From assembly GCA_034505495.1 (NCBI GenBank), contig JAPDQV010000001.1:209892-249504 (forward strand): 39,613 bases of DNA. Reading direction: 5' to 3'. A model generated the notes under the pieces. The model did no database searches, was not told where the DNA came from, and saw nothing but the letters and a program-made list of their open reading frames with translations. Shown here piece after piece: positions 10,694 through 19,599 of the stretch. A program made the translations under genes and the position numbers. This DNA is from a candidate division KSB1 bacterium (GTDB lineage: Bacteria > Zhuqueibacterota > Zhuqueibacteria > Residuimicrobiales > Krinioviventaceae). The stretch's first letter is position 1. Each line of letters starts with the position of its first letter.

Positions 10694-13090
10694 GTGCAGT
10701 ACGGCTATTTTGATGATGAACGAAAAGAATATGTCATTACCAGGCCGGACACTCCCAAGTCGTGGAGCAATTATTTGGGTTCGACCGAATATGGGGCCAT
10801 CATCACCAACAACGCCGGCGGTTACAGCTTTTGGAAATCGGGCGGAATGGGACGGTTTATGCGCTTCCGCTTTAATTCAATTACCACGGATCAGCCTGGC
10901 CGATTCATCTATATCCACGACTATGACAGCAAAGACTTTTGGTCGACCTCCTGGCAACCGGTAGGAAAGCCTTTAGAAAAGTACCGGTCGACTTGTCGAC
11001 ACGGTACCGGATATACGATTATATCATCTCGTTACGACGGCATTCTCTCCGAGGTCACTTATTTTGTGCCGTTGGGTCGTCTATTCGAGGTATGGAAAGT
11101 TACTTTGGAAAACCAAAGCGGGCGGTCGCGCAAGCTTGGCGTTTTCACATATGCCGAGCTGGTCGGCAATTGGAACGCGATTGATGATCTTCTCAACATC
11201 CAATATGTTCAATATACGGCGGTCATGCGTGTCATCGACGGCATCATCGATCACGGCACGAACGTCCATATTCCCGAAATGCCGGATAATTTCAAGGAGA
11301 AAGATCAAGGCCGGCATAGCTTTACGGCGTTCGTCGGCCTAAAGACCAGCGGCTATGATACTGATCGCGAGGCGTTTTTGGGTCACTACCGCACTTACGC
11401 CAACCCCATCGCTGTCGAACGGGGAAAATGCAGCAATTCCCTCGGTTACGGCGATAACCCTTGTGCTGCCCTGGAAGGGGAAATTATTCTCCAGCCGGGG
11501 GAATCGCGGACATTTCTGGTGCTTTTCGGTGTCGGAAGAGCAGAAAAAGAAGGTAAACAGGCCGTTAAGGATTTCAGCGATTTGCGAAAGGCGGACATTG
11601 AGCTTGAAAAGGTCAAAGAATATTGGCATCGACGTTTGGTCGGACTGACTGCTGTTACACCCGACGCCGAACTGAACAGTACGATCAACGTTTGGGGAAT
11701 TTATAACGCCCTTATTACCTATGCATGGTCGCGCTCGGCAAGTCTCATTTACAGCGGCATCGACCGCGACGGACTTGGTTATCGCGACACGGTACAGGAT
11801 CTGATCGGCGTTATGCACTGCATAACCGACGAGGCGCGGCAACGGTTGGAATTAATGCTGACCGGTCAGGTCTCCACCGGAGGCGCCATGCCGGTCATCC
11901 TGCCTTTCAGCCATTCGCCTGGCAAGGAAAAACCTCCTGCTGAAGATGAATACCGTTCCGATGACGCCCTTTGGTTGTTCAATGCGGTCAGCGAATATGT
12001 CAAAGAAACCGGGGATATGTCATTTTATCGTCGTGTGCTCCCCTACGCAGATCAAGGGGAGGATACGGTTCTAGGCCATTTGAAACGCGCCATTCAATTC
12101 AGCTGGGTGCGGCGCGGTGCGCATGGTCTCCCCTGCGGACTAAAGGCCGACTGGAACGACTGTTTGAGGTTCGGAGCAAAGGGCGAGTCGGTCTTTGTCG
12201 CCATGCAGCTGCGCCATGCCTTGGTCGTTTATCGTGAGGCTTCTGAACTTTTAGGAGAACAAGAAGAGGCGGAATGGGCAAACCGATGCCTCCAAGAGCT
12301 TGACCAGGCAATTCAGGCTTTTGCCTGGGACGGAGAATGGTTTCTGCGCGGTTACAGCCAGGATGGTCAAAAATTCGGTTCCAAAGAGAATCGGGAAGGG
12401 CAGATCTATCTCAATCCGCAAAGCTGGGCGATCATCAGCGGGGCGGCGCGAGGTGAGCAGGCCGAGTACATCATGAATGTCGTCAATGAGCGGTTGGCTA
12501 CGGATTATGGCTTGGCCATTTGTGATCCGCCCTATACTTCTTCGGATTATAACATCGTCCGAGCGCAGCTCATGAATCCGGGTCTGAAGGAAAACGGCGG
12601 CATTTTTATGCATATTCAAGGATGGGCGATTATTGCCGAGGCAATTTTGGGGCACGGCGATCGCGCTTATCGCTATTTGCGCGCCTACCTTCCTGCCGCC
12701 TATAACCAAAAAGCCGAAGTGAGAGAGATTGAACCTTATGTGCTTTGCCAATCCACGCACGGTAGGCAAAGCCCTAAACACGGCGCATCGAGGATTCCGT
12801 GGCTGAGCGGCTCGGCTGCTTGGACTTTTTATGCAATTACGCATTATATCCTTGGTATTCGACCTGAATACGACGGGCTGTACATAGATCCTTGTATTCC
12901 TTCGTATTGGAAGAAATTTCAGGTCACCCGCCTTTTTCGCGGAAAGCGGTTCGAGATTGCGGTCGAGAATCCAAACGGCGTCCAAAAGGGTGTGAAAAAA
13001 ATGACGATGAACGGTAAAACGCTTAATGGCAATTTAATTCCGCAGGACCTCTTCGAGGACACTAACTCTGTTTTGGTAGAGATGGGATAA
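10694..13090 (+). CDS. GH94 disaccharide phosphorylase (cellobiose/chitobiose phosphorylase-like)
   Basis: GH94 enzymes split a beta-linked disaccharide with inorganic phosphate, giving an alpha-sugar 1-phosphate and a free sugar. From the GTG start the product has 798 residues. It opens MQYGYFDDERKEYVITRPDT and NYLGSTEYGAIITNNAGGYS, the N-terminal beta-sandwich common to the family. The (alpha/alpha)6 catalytic domain holds GIDRDGLGYRDTVQDLIG and the ADWNDC block at 485-490, which contains the general acid. The GYRDTVQD form resembles chitobiose phosphorylases more than classical cellobiose phosphorylases, as far as I recall these families. The adjacent glucose-type phosphoglucomutase favours glucose 1-phosphate as product. 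The protein lacks a signal peptide and is cytoplasmic. Substrate remains open: cellobiose, another beta-glucoside, or chitobiose. Confidence 0.88.
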   Translation: MQYGYFDDERKEYVITRPDTPKSWSNYLGSTEYGAIITNNAGGYSFWKSGGMGRFMRFRFNSITTDQPGRFIYIHDYDSKDFWSTSWQPVGKPLEKYRSTCRHGTGYTIISSRYDGILSEVTYFVPLGRLFEVWKVTLENQSGRSRKLGVFTYAELVGNWNAIDDLLNIQYVQYTAVMRVIDGIIDHGTNVHIPEMPDNFKEKDQGRHSFTAFVGLKTSGYDTDREAFLGHYRTYANPIAVERGKCSNSLGYGDNPCAALEGEIILQPGESRTFLVLFGVGRAEKEGKQAVKDFSDLRKADIELEKVKEYWHRRLVGLTAVTPDAELNSTINVWGIYNALITYAWSRSASLIYSGIDRDGLGYRDTVQDLIGVMHCITDEARQRLELMLTGQVSTGGAMPVILPFSHSPGKEKPPAEDEYRSDDALWLFNAVSEYVKETGDMSFYRRVLPYADQGEDTVLGHLKRAIQFSWVRRGAHGLPCGLKADWNDCLRFGAKGESVFVAMQLRHALVVYREASELLGEQEEAEWANRCLQELDQAIQAFAWDGEWFLRGYSQDGQKFGSKENREGQIYLNPQSWAIISGAARGEQAEYIMNVVNERLATDYGLAICDPPYTSSDYNIVRAQLMNPGLKENGGIFMHIQGWAIIAEAILGHGDRAYRYLRAYLPAAYNQKAEVREIEPYVLCQSTHGRQSPKHGASRIPWLSGSAAWTFYAITHYILGIRPEYDGLYIDPCIPSYWKKFQVTRLFRGKRFEIAVENPNGVQKGVKKMTMNGKTLNGNLIPQDLFEDTNSVLVEMG

Positions 13091-13115
13091 GGAAAAAGTT
13101 AAAGGGAATACAGTC

Positions 13116-14762
13116 ATGAGTCACCATCCATTAGCCGGAAAGCACGTTCCGCATTCATTGCTGCCGGATATACCGAATTTAATCAGCCTATATTATTTGG
13201 AAAAACCCGATACGCAGAATCCCAAGGAGAGGGTTCATTTCGGCACATCGGGTCATCGCGGTACTTCGCTCAATCGAACGTTTACCGAGACGCATGTGGC
13301 GGCGATCGTTCAGGCAGTCTGCGATTACCGTAAACAGGCCGGCATCGACGGCCCTTTGTTTTTGGCCAAAGATACGCATGCGCTTTCGGATGCGGCTTAT
13401 AAAACCGCCCTGGAAGTGCTCGCAGCGAATAATATCGACGTTTTTGTCGATGAAAAATTGAGCTTCACACCGACACCTGTGGTGTCGCATGCGATTCTTG
13501 ATTTCAACCGCAACCGAAAAAGCGGTGTTGCTGACGGACTGATCATCACCCCGTCGCATAATCCGCCGGAGGACGGCGGCATAAAGTATAATCCTCCAAA
13601 CGGCGGACCTGCCGACAAAGCGGTTACGGGAATCATCGAAAAACGCGCAAATGAACATATTGCCGAGGGGTTGCGCAACGTCAGTCGAATCCCATATAAC
13701 CGCGCCCTCGCATCCGACTGTGTTCACCGTTACGATTATATGACCGGATATATCAAAGAGCTATCGCAAGTCATTCGGATGGATGCCTTGAGATCCGCTA
13801 ATCTGACGCTCGCTGCGGATGCATTAGGCGGATCAGGGTTGGCTTACTGGGAAAGAATCGCGGAAACTTACAGCCTAAAGATCGATCGGTTAAACGATTA
13901 TTACGACCCGACTTTTCGATTTATGCACCTCGATCACGACGGAAAGATCCGCATGGATTGTTCCTCGCCCTATGCTATGGCCGGTCTCATCAAGCTGCGG
14001 GAAAACTATGATGTCGCCTTTGGGAACGACCCGGACTTTGATCGGCACGGTATTGTCACGCCTCACGGCGGCCTGATGAACCCCAACCATTACCTCTCCG
14101 TCGCGGTTTGGTATCTCTTTCAGCATCGAGGGCAGTGGTCGGACAATCTCATGATCGGGAAAACACTGGTCTCGAGCTCCATGATCGACCGTATCGCCCA
14201 AGCGATCGGGCGCCGTGTCTATGAAGTGCCGGTGGGATTCAAATGGTTCGTTTCCGGCCTGTATGAAGGTTGGCTGGGATTTGCCGGGGAGGAAAGTGCC
14301 GGCGCTTCCTTTCTGCGTCTCGATGGAAGCGTCTGGAGTACGGATAAGGACGGCATTATTTTAGCCCTTTTAGCGGCGGAAATCCGTGCAGTAAACGGCA
14401 GAGATCCCGCCGAGATTTATGAAGAATTGGAAAACAAATTCGGCGTTTGTATTTACCGACGAAAAGACGTCAATGCCGAGATGAGGCAAATGGAACGGCT
14501 GAAGCATCTCTCTGCGGATGATGTGCCGGATGAAACGCTTGCCGGCGAATCCGTTATCGCCAAGCTGACCGTTGCGCCGGGGAACCGTCAGCCGATCGAA
14601 GGGCTCAAAGTAGTTGCCGAAAACGGCTGGTTTGCCGCCAGACCATCGGGGACCGAACCCAAATACAAAATCTACGCCGAAAGCTTCAAAGGTAAAGAGC
14701 ATTTGGAACAAATACTCGAGGAAGCGGAAAGCCTGATTAGACGTGTTTTAGAATCTAAATAA
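13116..14762 (+). CDS. pgm: Phosphoglucomutase (alpha-D-glucose phosphate-specific)
   Basis: This enzyme interconverts glucose 1-phosphate and glucose 6-phosphate through a phosphoserine. Its 548 residues align over the whole length with the E. coli Pgm type. The sequence has VHFGTSGHRGTSLNRTFTE near residue 45 and the active-site loop LIITPSHNPPEDGGIKYNPP, with Ser147. The metal loop is FGNDPDFDRHGIVTP, the sugar-binding loop is GEESAGASFLR, and the phosphate-binding ARPSGTEPKYKIYAESF lies near the C-terminus. It follows the GH94 gene by 25 bases, which fits removal of glucose 1-phosphate from phosphorolysis. A hairpin follows directly. Confidence 0.96.
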   Translation: MSHHPLAGKHVPHSLLPDIPNLISLYYLEKPDTQNPKERVHFGTSGHRGTSLNRTFTETHVAAIVQAVCDYRKQAGIDGPLFLAKDTHALSDAAYKTALEVLAANNIDVFVDEKLSFTPTPVVSHAILDFNRNRKSGVADGLIITPSHNPPEDGGIKYNPPNGGPADKAVTGIIEKRANEHIAEGLRNVSRIPYNRALASDCVHRYDYMTGYIKELSQVIRMDALRSANLTLAADALGGSGLAYWERIAETYSLKIDRLNDYYDPTFRFMHLDHDGKIRMDCSSPYAMAGLIKLRENYDVAFGNDPDFDRHGIVTPHGGLMNPNHYLSVAVWYLFQHRGQWSDNLMIGKTLVSSSMIDRIAQAIGRRVYEVPVGFKWFVSGLYEGWLGFAGEESAGASFLRLDGSVWSTDKDGIILALLAAEIRAVNGRDPAEIYEELENKFGVCIYRRKDVNAEMRQMERLKHLSADDVPDETLAGESVIAKLTVAPGNRQPIEGLKVVAENGWFAARPSGTEPKYKIYAESFKGKEHLEQILEEAESLIRRVLESK

Positions 14763-14766
14763 AAAA

Positions 14767-14788
14767 GGGAATGCCCATAGGCATTCCC
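14767..14788. terminator. Terminator between pgm and dsbD
   Basis: A 9-bp perfect stem, GGGAATGCC and GGCATTCCC, has a 4-base loop. An A-run at 14761-14766 becomes a T-run on the minus strand, so the site looks strongest for the leftward dsbD operon, which ends at 14893. It may also stop pgm transcription. Confidence 0.8.
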
Positions 14789-14892
14789 CAATACTTTATC
14801 CCGAATCAATCCGCAGATTTTTAACTGCCGGCTTTACTCGAAAAGGTAAGGTGTGTCATTGCACTCACAAGGGGGGAAACCGGCCGTTTATT

Positions 14893-16662
14893 TTATTCCT
14901 CTGCAAGAGCCTTTTTCATCGAGAGAATAAATTTTTCCGGCGGTATGAACCCGATTTCCCGCAGATCTATGAGCTCTTTTCCACTTTTAGACAAAAAGAC
15001 CAATGTGGGCATGCCGGATACCTGAAATTGCTGCATCAAACTTTTGACTCTCTCGTTCGGCTGCGTGCAGTCCACTTTGAGCATGACAAAGGACTCGGCG
15101 AGTTCCGCAACCTGCGGATCTGAAAACGTGCGGCGATCGAGCTGCTTACAGGGGGCGCACCAATCTGCGTAAAAATCGATGAACACCGGCTTTCCCTCCG
15201 CAAGCAGGCTTTCGATTGACTGACCGTTGTAATATGTCCAATTAATACGTGTCTCTCGAGCCTTCAAGCCGCCGTCGACCGCAAAAAGTCCGTAAGCAAT
15301 CAAAAGCAGTCCGGCTATTTTTCGGAATCGATTAAAACCCTTGCTGTAAAATCCGTGCTCAAGAAAGCCGAGCAGAAAGCCGGCCGTCAAGGCGGTTATA
15401 CCGAAAAGGAAGCTTTGTTTTCCCGGTACCCGCTCCAGCTGCGGCAGAAGGAAATAAATGGCCACGCCGATCAACAGGAAGGCAAATATTTTGCTGACCC
15501 ATAGCATCCATCCCCCTGACTGCGGCAACTTTGATGTTAAGCCGCTGAACATGGCCAAAAAGAGGTAAGGCAGCCCCAGGCCGATCCCCATGGCAAAGAA
15601 AAAGGCCGCTCCCTTGAGAACCAAGCCGAGCTTGGCCACCAGGCCGACAAGTCCCACAAGCACTCCGGCGGCACAAGGGGCGATCACCACTCCGGCCGTG
15701 AGACCCATAACCAGAGAGCCCAATTGCCCTTCTTTCGACTTGCCGATGCGGGTCAACAGCCAGGAAGGAACGGTGATCTCAAAGGCACCGAAGAGGCTCG
15801 CAGCCATCAACAGGATGATTACGGCAATGCCTACCACAAACCAGGGGCTGGCAAAGAGAAAGCCCCATTGCTTTCCGGCCAGACCGGAAAGCAGACCCAA
15901 AGCGGAAAAGGAAAGCGCGATGCCGAGCAAATAAAAGAGCGCTGAGAGAAAAGTTCTGCCTTTTGAAGAGGCATTGCGGCCGCCGAAAAAGGCGACGGTC
16001 AGCGGGATGACGGGATAGACACACGGCGTCAGGTTGAGCGCCAAACCGATGAGAAAAAAGGCGACCAAAGCGGCAAAAAAGCCTCTTTCCACAAAATCGA
16101 GCGCAGATTGTTCTTCAGCCGTCAGATCGATTGCAGGGGGAAATGAAGAGAACAGATCCGCATTGATCGCTGCAGCCTGTTCGCCGACTCGGCCGACCGG
16201 CAGCTTTAGAATGAACCGTTTTTCTTCCGGCGGAAAACACATAGAATCGTTGCAGCCCTGGTAAGAGACCGTTCCGGTGATCGCGACCGAATCCGCTTTA
16301 AGATCGGGTGCGGCTTTAATTTCAAAAATGATAACAGTAAGCCCCTCAAAGACGGATAATCGATTCGGCGAAAACGAAAATTTCTTCAGCAAAGGTTTAG
16401 GATATTGGGGCGAACCGAAGAGAAGATTGGGATGGGGATCCAACTTGATCTGCGTCGGAATATAAAAGGCTTCGGTCGGCTGATGAGAGTTGATATGCAG
16501 ACCGGGAGAAATTGTAAGAACCACTGCGCCGCGAATGGATGCGCCTGGAGTAAGGCGGTCATGGTCGGCGACGGCGCTGACGGACACAATGTCACCGGGA
16601 GAAAAGAATTGCGAAAACAAAGCTGAAGACAAAACGAAAAGAAATAATATGACTCGAATCAT
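14893..16662 (-). CDS. dsbD: Thiol:disulfide interchange protein DsbD
   Basis: DsbD moves reducing power from cytoplasmic thioredoxin across the inner membrane to envelope proteins. The 589-residue product has a signal peptide (MIRVILFLFVLSSALFSQ). An N-terminal periplasmic domain follows, with the Cys pair in YQGCNDSMCFPPEE near residue 135. A membrane domain carries the reactive Cys residues C214 (NLTPCVYPVIPL) and C330 (IAPCAAGVLVG). The C-terminal thioredoxin-like domain has WCAPC at 501-505. All three modules and all redox cysteines are present. It is the last leftward gene after the tonB/exb set and a small lipoprotein. Likely clients are envelope cytochromes or isomerases, but none are in the window. 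Confidence 0.95.
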   Translation of the reverse strand: MIRVILFLFVLSSALFSQFFSPGDIVSVSAVADHDRLTPGASIRGAVVLTISPGLHINSHQPTEAFYIPTQIKLDPHPNLLFGSPQYPKPLLKKFSFSPNRLSVFEGLTVIIFEIKAAPDLKADSVAITGTVSYQGCNDSMCFPPEEKRFILKLPVGRVGEQAAAINADLFSSFPPAIDLTAEEQSALDFVERGFFAALVAFFLIGLALNLTPCVYPVIPLTVAFFGGRNASSKGRTFLSALFYLLGIALSFSALGLLSGLAGKQWGFLFASPWFVVGIAVIILLMAASLFGAFEITVPSWLLTRIGKSKEGQLGSLVMGLTAGVVIAPCAAGVLVGLVGLVAKLGLVLKGAAFFFAMGIGLGLPYLFLAMFSGLTSKLPQSGGWMLWVSKIFAFLLIGVAIYFLLPQLERVPGKQSFLFGITALTAGFLLGFLEHGFYSKGFNRFRKIAGLLLIAYGLFAVDGGLKARETRINWTYYNGQSIESLLAEGKPVFIDFYADWCAPCKQLDRRTFSDPQVAELAESFVMLKVDCTQPNERVKSLMQQFQVSGMPTLVFLSKSGKELIDLREIGFIPPEKFILSMKKALAEE

Positions 16663-16723
16663 GCGGAATCCTCCGAAAAATTAATCTGCTCGTTATTCGA
16701 TAAAAAATGAAGAAAAAGGATTC

Positions 16724-17299
16724 CTACATGCTGGATTCATCCTTCCAGCGGGTGATGCGCCATTTATTGTCGGAGCATTTTTTAAAATTAAAAACGGCAC
16801 TGCCGCTGAATGTATAGTCGCCAAAGCTGCCTGACAAATACAGCTGCAGGGTCTTGGACAGCTCGATGCCGACCATTTGGCTGCCGACATATAGGGTATC
16901 CTGATAGATGGTGGAATTCCATGTCAAAGTAATGGTTTCCGTATTGCGGAACAGTTGACCTGTGGTTTTTAGATCGACATCTCTTCCCCAGGAGACAAAT
17001 CGACCGGATCCGCCGAGCGAAGGGTCGAAATAGACAAAGACAAAAGAACTGTCCAGCAAATCGGCATAGACGAGCGAATCTTTGAAGGTATAGGCGTAAA
17101 CAAAATTTTGCAGCACCTCTTCCGGGCTTTTTTGCTCGGTTAGAAACAAAGCCTGCGGAGAACTTTTTTCGAGGCGCGGCGCAAAAGGATTGAAACAGCA
17201 AAGAAAAGCAGCCATACAAATTGCCGCGAACAGCCGAACAGACTGAAAAGAAAAAGGCGGTGCCGACACCTGCACCGCCTTGTTTTTTTCAAGGGACAT
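16724..17299 (-). CDS. Small lipoprotein of unknown function, start uncertain
   Basis: The frame gives 191 residues. A hydrophobic stretch (about 21-34) ends in a lipobox-like AFLC followed by CFNPFAPR, so the mature protein probably begins at Cys34. After that come a helix (SPEEVLQNFVYAYTFKDS) and beta-rich segments with conserved-looking Trp residues, in an order that resembles NTF2/SnoaL-like folds; this resemblance is only an impression. The ATG at 17299 has no clear ribosome binding site, and a strong hairpin with T-runs covers codons 7-16. The gene may therefore start further in, for instance at GTG codon 9 or 11, or be read through from tonB. Neighbours are tonB upstream and dsbD downstream. 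Confidence 0.6.
   Translation of the reverse strand: MSLEKNKAVQVSAPPFSFQSVRLFAAICMAAFLCCFNPFAPRLEKSSPQALFLTEQKSPEEVLQNFVYAYTFKDSLVYADLLDSSFVFVYFDPSLGGSGRFVSWGRDVDLKTTGQLFRNTETITLTWNSTIYQDTLYVGSQMVGIELSKTLQLYLSGSFGDYTFSGSAVFNFKKCSDNKWRITRWKDESSM
17254..17281. terminator. Hairpin with T-runs on both strands after tonB
   Basis: AAGGCGGTGC at 17254-17263 pairs with GCACCGCCTT at 17272-17281 around an 8-base loop. On the minus strand it is followed by TTTTTCTTTT, and on the plus strand by seven T at 17283-17289. It lies 24 bases after the tonB stop, so it probably ends the exbBD-tonB transcript, although it also falls inside the next reading frame. Confidence 0.65.
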
Positions 17300-17304
17300 A
17301 AGAG

Positions 17305-17952
17305 TTATTTGAGCTTAAAGACAACCGGAATGCCGACCCAAACTTTTACAGGTTTGTCGCGCTGTTTGGCGGGTTTCCATTTAACGGACTTGATGGCGGC
17401 AATGGCAGCCTCGTCGCATCCGTTGTTGCCCAGCGATTTCAGAACTTTGGTGTCGATGACGTTGCCTTTTTCATCGATCAACACGTTGATGTAAACTCGC
17501 CCTTCCACACCGGCTTTGCGGGCGATTTCCGGATAGACCAGATTGGCCTGGATGGCGGCAAATCCGCCGATCGGTTCGGGCGGTTCATCGTAAGCAACGA
17601 AAATCGGTGTTTCCCCTGCGTCTTGTTCCGGAGGCGGAGGAGGCGGCGGCAGCTCGTCCAGATTGATCTCGGTGTATTCGATCGTGGCGTCTTCAGGCAC
17701 GTCCTCATCTTCGCTTTCGACCGGAATCGTCGGGCGAGACGGGGCGGGCGGCCGCTTTTCCTGTTCCGTCTGCGGAATTTCTTCGACCTGGATTTTTAAA
17801 TCGACTCTACCTTGCTCAACGACTTTTTTTTCGGTCCGCTTGGAGGCTTGAAAAATCGTGATGAGAAACGCAAGAGCGATAACCAGGCCGATCTCATTGT
17901 ACTTGACGTATTTGAGTTTGAGATTAGCCTCGGGATTCTTGCGGATTAACAT
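17305..17952 (-). CDS. tonB: Energy transducer TonB
   Basis: TonB passes energy from the proton motive force, captured by ExbB/ExbD, to outer-membrane TonB-dependent transporters. The product has a short cytoplasmic N-terminus and one membrane segment (about 21-35). An acidic and proline-rich spacer follows, including seven Pro in a row near residue 105. The C-terminal TonB domain (about 130-215) has YPEIARKAGVEGRVYINVLI and ends WVGIPVVFKLK. I start it at ATG 17952 (215 aa), because GAGGAGG lies 8 bases upstream; a TTG two codons earlier would be too close. It follows exbD by 18 bases. Confidence 0.93.
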   Translation of the reverse strand: MLIRKNPEANLKLKYVKYNEIGLVIALAFLITIFQASKRTEKKVVEQGRVDLKIQVEEIPQTEQEKRPPAPSRPTIPVESEDEDVPEDATIEYTEINLDELPPPPPPPEQDAGETPIFVAYDEPPEPIGGFAAIQANLVYPEIARKAGVEGRVYINVLIDEKGNVIDTKVLKSLGNNGCDEAAIAAIKSVKWKPAKQRDKPVKVWVGIPVVFKLK

Positions 17953-17970
17953 GATCAAAACCTCCTCAAA

Positions 17971-18396
17971 TCAATCAGTTGCGGTTCGTGTCGAATAGTT
18001 TACCTGCAAGGCGGCTCCGCCGACGGCTCTGAGCTCTTCATGAATATCCGACACAATTCCCATTTTGCAGTCTTTATCAACCCGCAACGCCACCAACTTC
18101 ATGGGATGAAGAGGATCAATCGCTTTATTATAGATAATATTGCGAATTGCTTTTACCTCGACAAGCCGATCATCGATGGAGATTCTGCCGGTGCGGTCGA
18201 CCCAAATGGTGGCGACGTCGCGCACTGCTTTTAATTTTTCGATCTTTTTTGCATCCGGCAGGACGAGTTTTAATCCTTGGGACTGCTTGAATGTGGTCGA
18301 AACCATGAAAAACATCAAAAGCATAAAGATAATGTCGGGCAAAGACGCCTGCGGTATTTCTGTGCCGACTTTGACTTTTTTCTGGAATCTCTTCAA
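17971..18396 (-). CDS. exbD: ExbD-type biopolymer transport protein, second copy (TTG start)
   Basis: This 141-residue protein has a basic N-terminus, one membrane helix (about 20-38, SLPDIIFMLLMFFMVSTTF) with the functional Asp of the family at its start, and a C-terminal periplasmic domain. ExbD forms the ion-conducting stator with ExbB. The start is TTG at 18396: two stop codons lie in frame just upstream, and GAGGAG sits 9 bases before it. It differs clearly from the preceding ExbD, as is usual in Bacteroidetes-type loci where two ExbD paralogues sit between exbB and tonB. Confidence 0.9.
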   Translation of the reverse strand: MKRFQKKVKVGTEIPQASLPDIIFMLLMFFMVSTTFKQSQGLKLVLPDAKKIEKLKAVRDVATIWVDRTGRISIDDRLVEVKAIRNIIYNKAIDPLHPMKLVALRVDKDCKMGIVSDIHEELRAVGGAALQVNYSTRTATD

Positions 18397-18444
18397 GGTT
18401 TATTACTCCTCATTCTCTTCTTCGATATGAAATGATAGAGCTTT

Positions 18445-18846
18445 TTATTGTTCAGGTTCGGCAATGGAAATACGCTTGGCATTGGCCATTTTCAATTGAT
18501 CGAGAACGTCGATATAAACATCATAACGCGTATCGCGTACGGTTTTAACCGAAAAAATAATGTTCTCGTTATCTCGAATCATTTGCCGCGCTTTTTCAGC
18601 AATCAGCTTGACCTCGATCGGCTGCTCATCCATCATGACCTGGCCGTTGGCGTTGATGAGGATGTTGGCGATGTTCTGCTTATGCACCTTGGTCTCCTGA
18701 CCTTTTTCAGGCAGAACCATTTGAATACCTTTGTCGGTATCAATATTGGTGGTGACCAGGAAAAAGATCAAGAGCAAAAAGGCCAAATCCGCCTGCGAGG
18801 CGGTCGGGATTTCAGCCTTTCGTTTTTTTCTTTTGTTTACAAGCAT
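18445..18846 (-). CDS. exbD: ExbD-type biopolymer transport protein, first copy
   Basis: This 133-residue protein has the ExbD layout. A very basic N-terminus (MLVNKRKKRKAEIP) leads into one membrane helix, QADLAFLLLIFFLVTTNI, with the conserved Asp. A periplasmic domain with NANGQVMMDEQPIEV and the C-terminal YDVYIDVLDQLKMANAKRISIAE follows. It lies 24 bases after exbB and is read in the same leftward direction. Together with the second ExbD it would form the stator of the TonB motor. Confidence 0.9.
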   Translation of the reverse strand: MLVNKRKKRKAEIPTASQADLAFLLLIFFLVTTNIDTDKGIQMVLPEKGQETKVHKQNIANILINANGQVMMDEQPIEVKLIAEKARQMIRDNENIIFSVKTVRDTRYDVYIDVLDQLKMANAKRISIAEPEQ

Positions 18847-18870
18847 GACGGTTCTCCGCGCCGAAAAGGG

Positions 18871-19482
18871 TTATTTGCGCTTGAATTCAACCAAAGCGTC
18901 GATCAGTTCATTCGAGCTTTCTTCCATTTCAATGATCATGCTGTCGATTTTAGCGACGAACAGATTGTGGAAAAACTGAATGATCATGGCGACAACCAGG
19001 CCGAACAGGGTGGTCAACAGAGCGATGGAAATACCGCCCGCGACGATGGCCGGAGAGATATCGTTCGCCGCTTTAATGGCGTCGAAAGCGTTGATCATAC
19101 CTTGAACCGTTCCGGTAAAGCCGAGCATCGGAGCGAGAGCAATCACGGTGGCCAGCCAAATCAGTCCGCGCTCCAGAAAGGCCATCTCGATGGTTCCGGC
19201 GTTGGCAATGGCTTTTTCGACATTCTCAATTCCCTCATTCGAGCGAAGCAGACCGGCATGAAAAATCGAAGCAATGGGGCCGCGGGTATTGGCGCAGACT
19301 TCAATGGCTTTATCTACGCCGCCTTCGGTCAGAGCCTGCTTTACCTGAGTGATGAATTTCTTGGTGTTAATCGAAGCGCGGAACAACGTAATGAAACGCT
19401 CGATCGAAATCATCAGACCAATAATAAGCAGAAACAGAATCGGCCACATGAAAGCACCGCCGTCCAAGAACATCTTTACCAT
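18871..19482 (-). CDS. exbB: ExbB/TolQ/MotA-family proton channel protein
   Basis: The 203-residue product has a hydrophobic N-terminal segment (GGAFMWPILFLLIIGLMISIER), a cytoplasmic part, and two more membrane helices. These hold the family block LAPMLGFTGTVQGMINAFDAI and ISIALLTTLFGLVVAMIIQFFHN. These are the typical three-segment topology and sequence signatures of ExbB. GGAGG precedes the ATG, and a promoter match lies 55 bases upstream. It is the first gene of the exbB-exbD-exbD-tonB operon. TolQ is an alternative name, but the downstream tonB favours ExbB. Confidence 0.92.
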   Translation of the reverse strand: MVKMFLDGGAFMWPILFLLIIGLMISIERFITLFRASINTKKFITQVKQALTEGGVDKAIEVCANTRGPIASIFHAGLLRSNEGIENVEKAIANAGTIEMAFLERGLIWLATVIALAPMLGFTGTVQGMINAFDAIKAANDISPAIVAGGISIALLTTLFGLVVAMIIQFFHNLFVAKIDSMIIEMEESSNELIDALVEFKRK

Positions 19483-19536
19483 TTGTCGTTTCCTCCGTCT
19501 ACACGTTATTTTTATTGATTAGATTTATTTTTTAAA

Positions 19537-19565
19537 AACTTAGTATTTTTTGCTCTAAAAGTCAA
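19537..19565 (-). promoter_or_regulatory. Probable promoter of the exbB-exbD-exbD-tonB operon
   Basis: Read on the minus strand, TTGACT at 19565-19560 is followed after exactly 17 bases by TAAGTT at 19542-19537. The surroundings are very AT-rich. The predicted transcript start is near 19530, about 48 bases before the exbB start codon. Confidence 0.5.
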
Positions 19566-19599
19566 CAGCTTTTTTGGATGACGGTTTTCACCTCTTTTT

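Noticed and set aside
18448..19518. A 356-codon plus-strand open frame across the exb genes
   Set aside because: It is antisense to three clearly identified genes, exbD, exbB and their junction, and the translation matches no family pattern.
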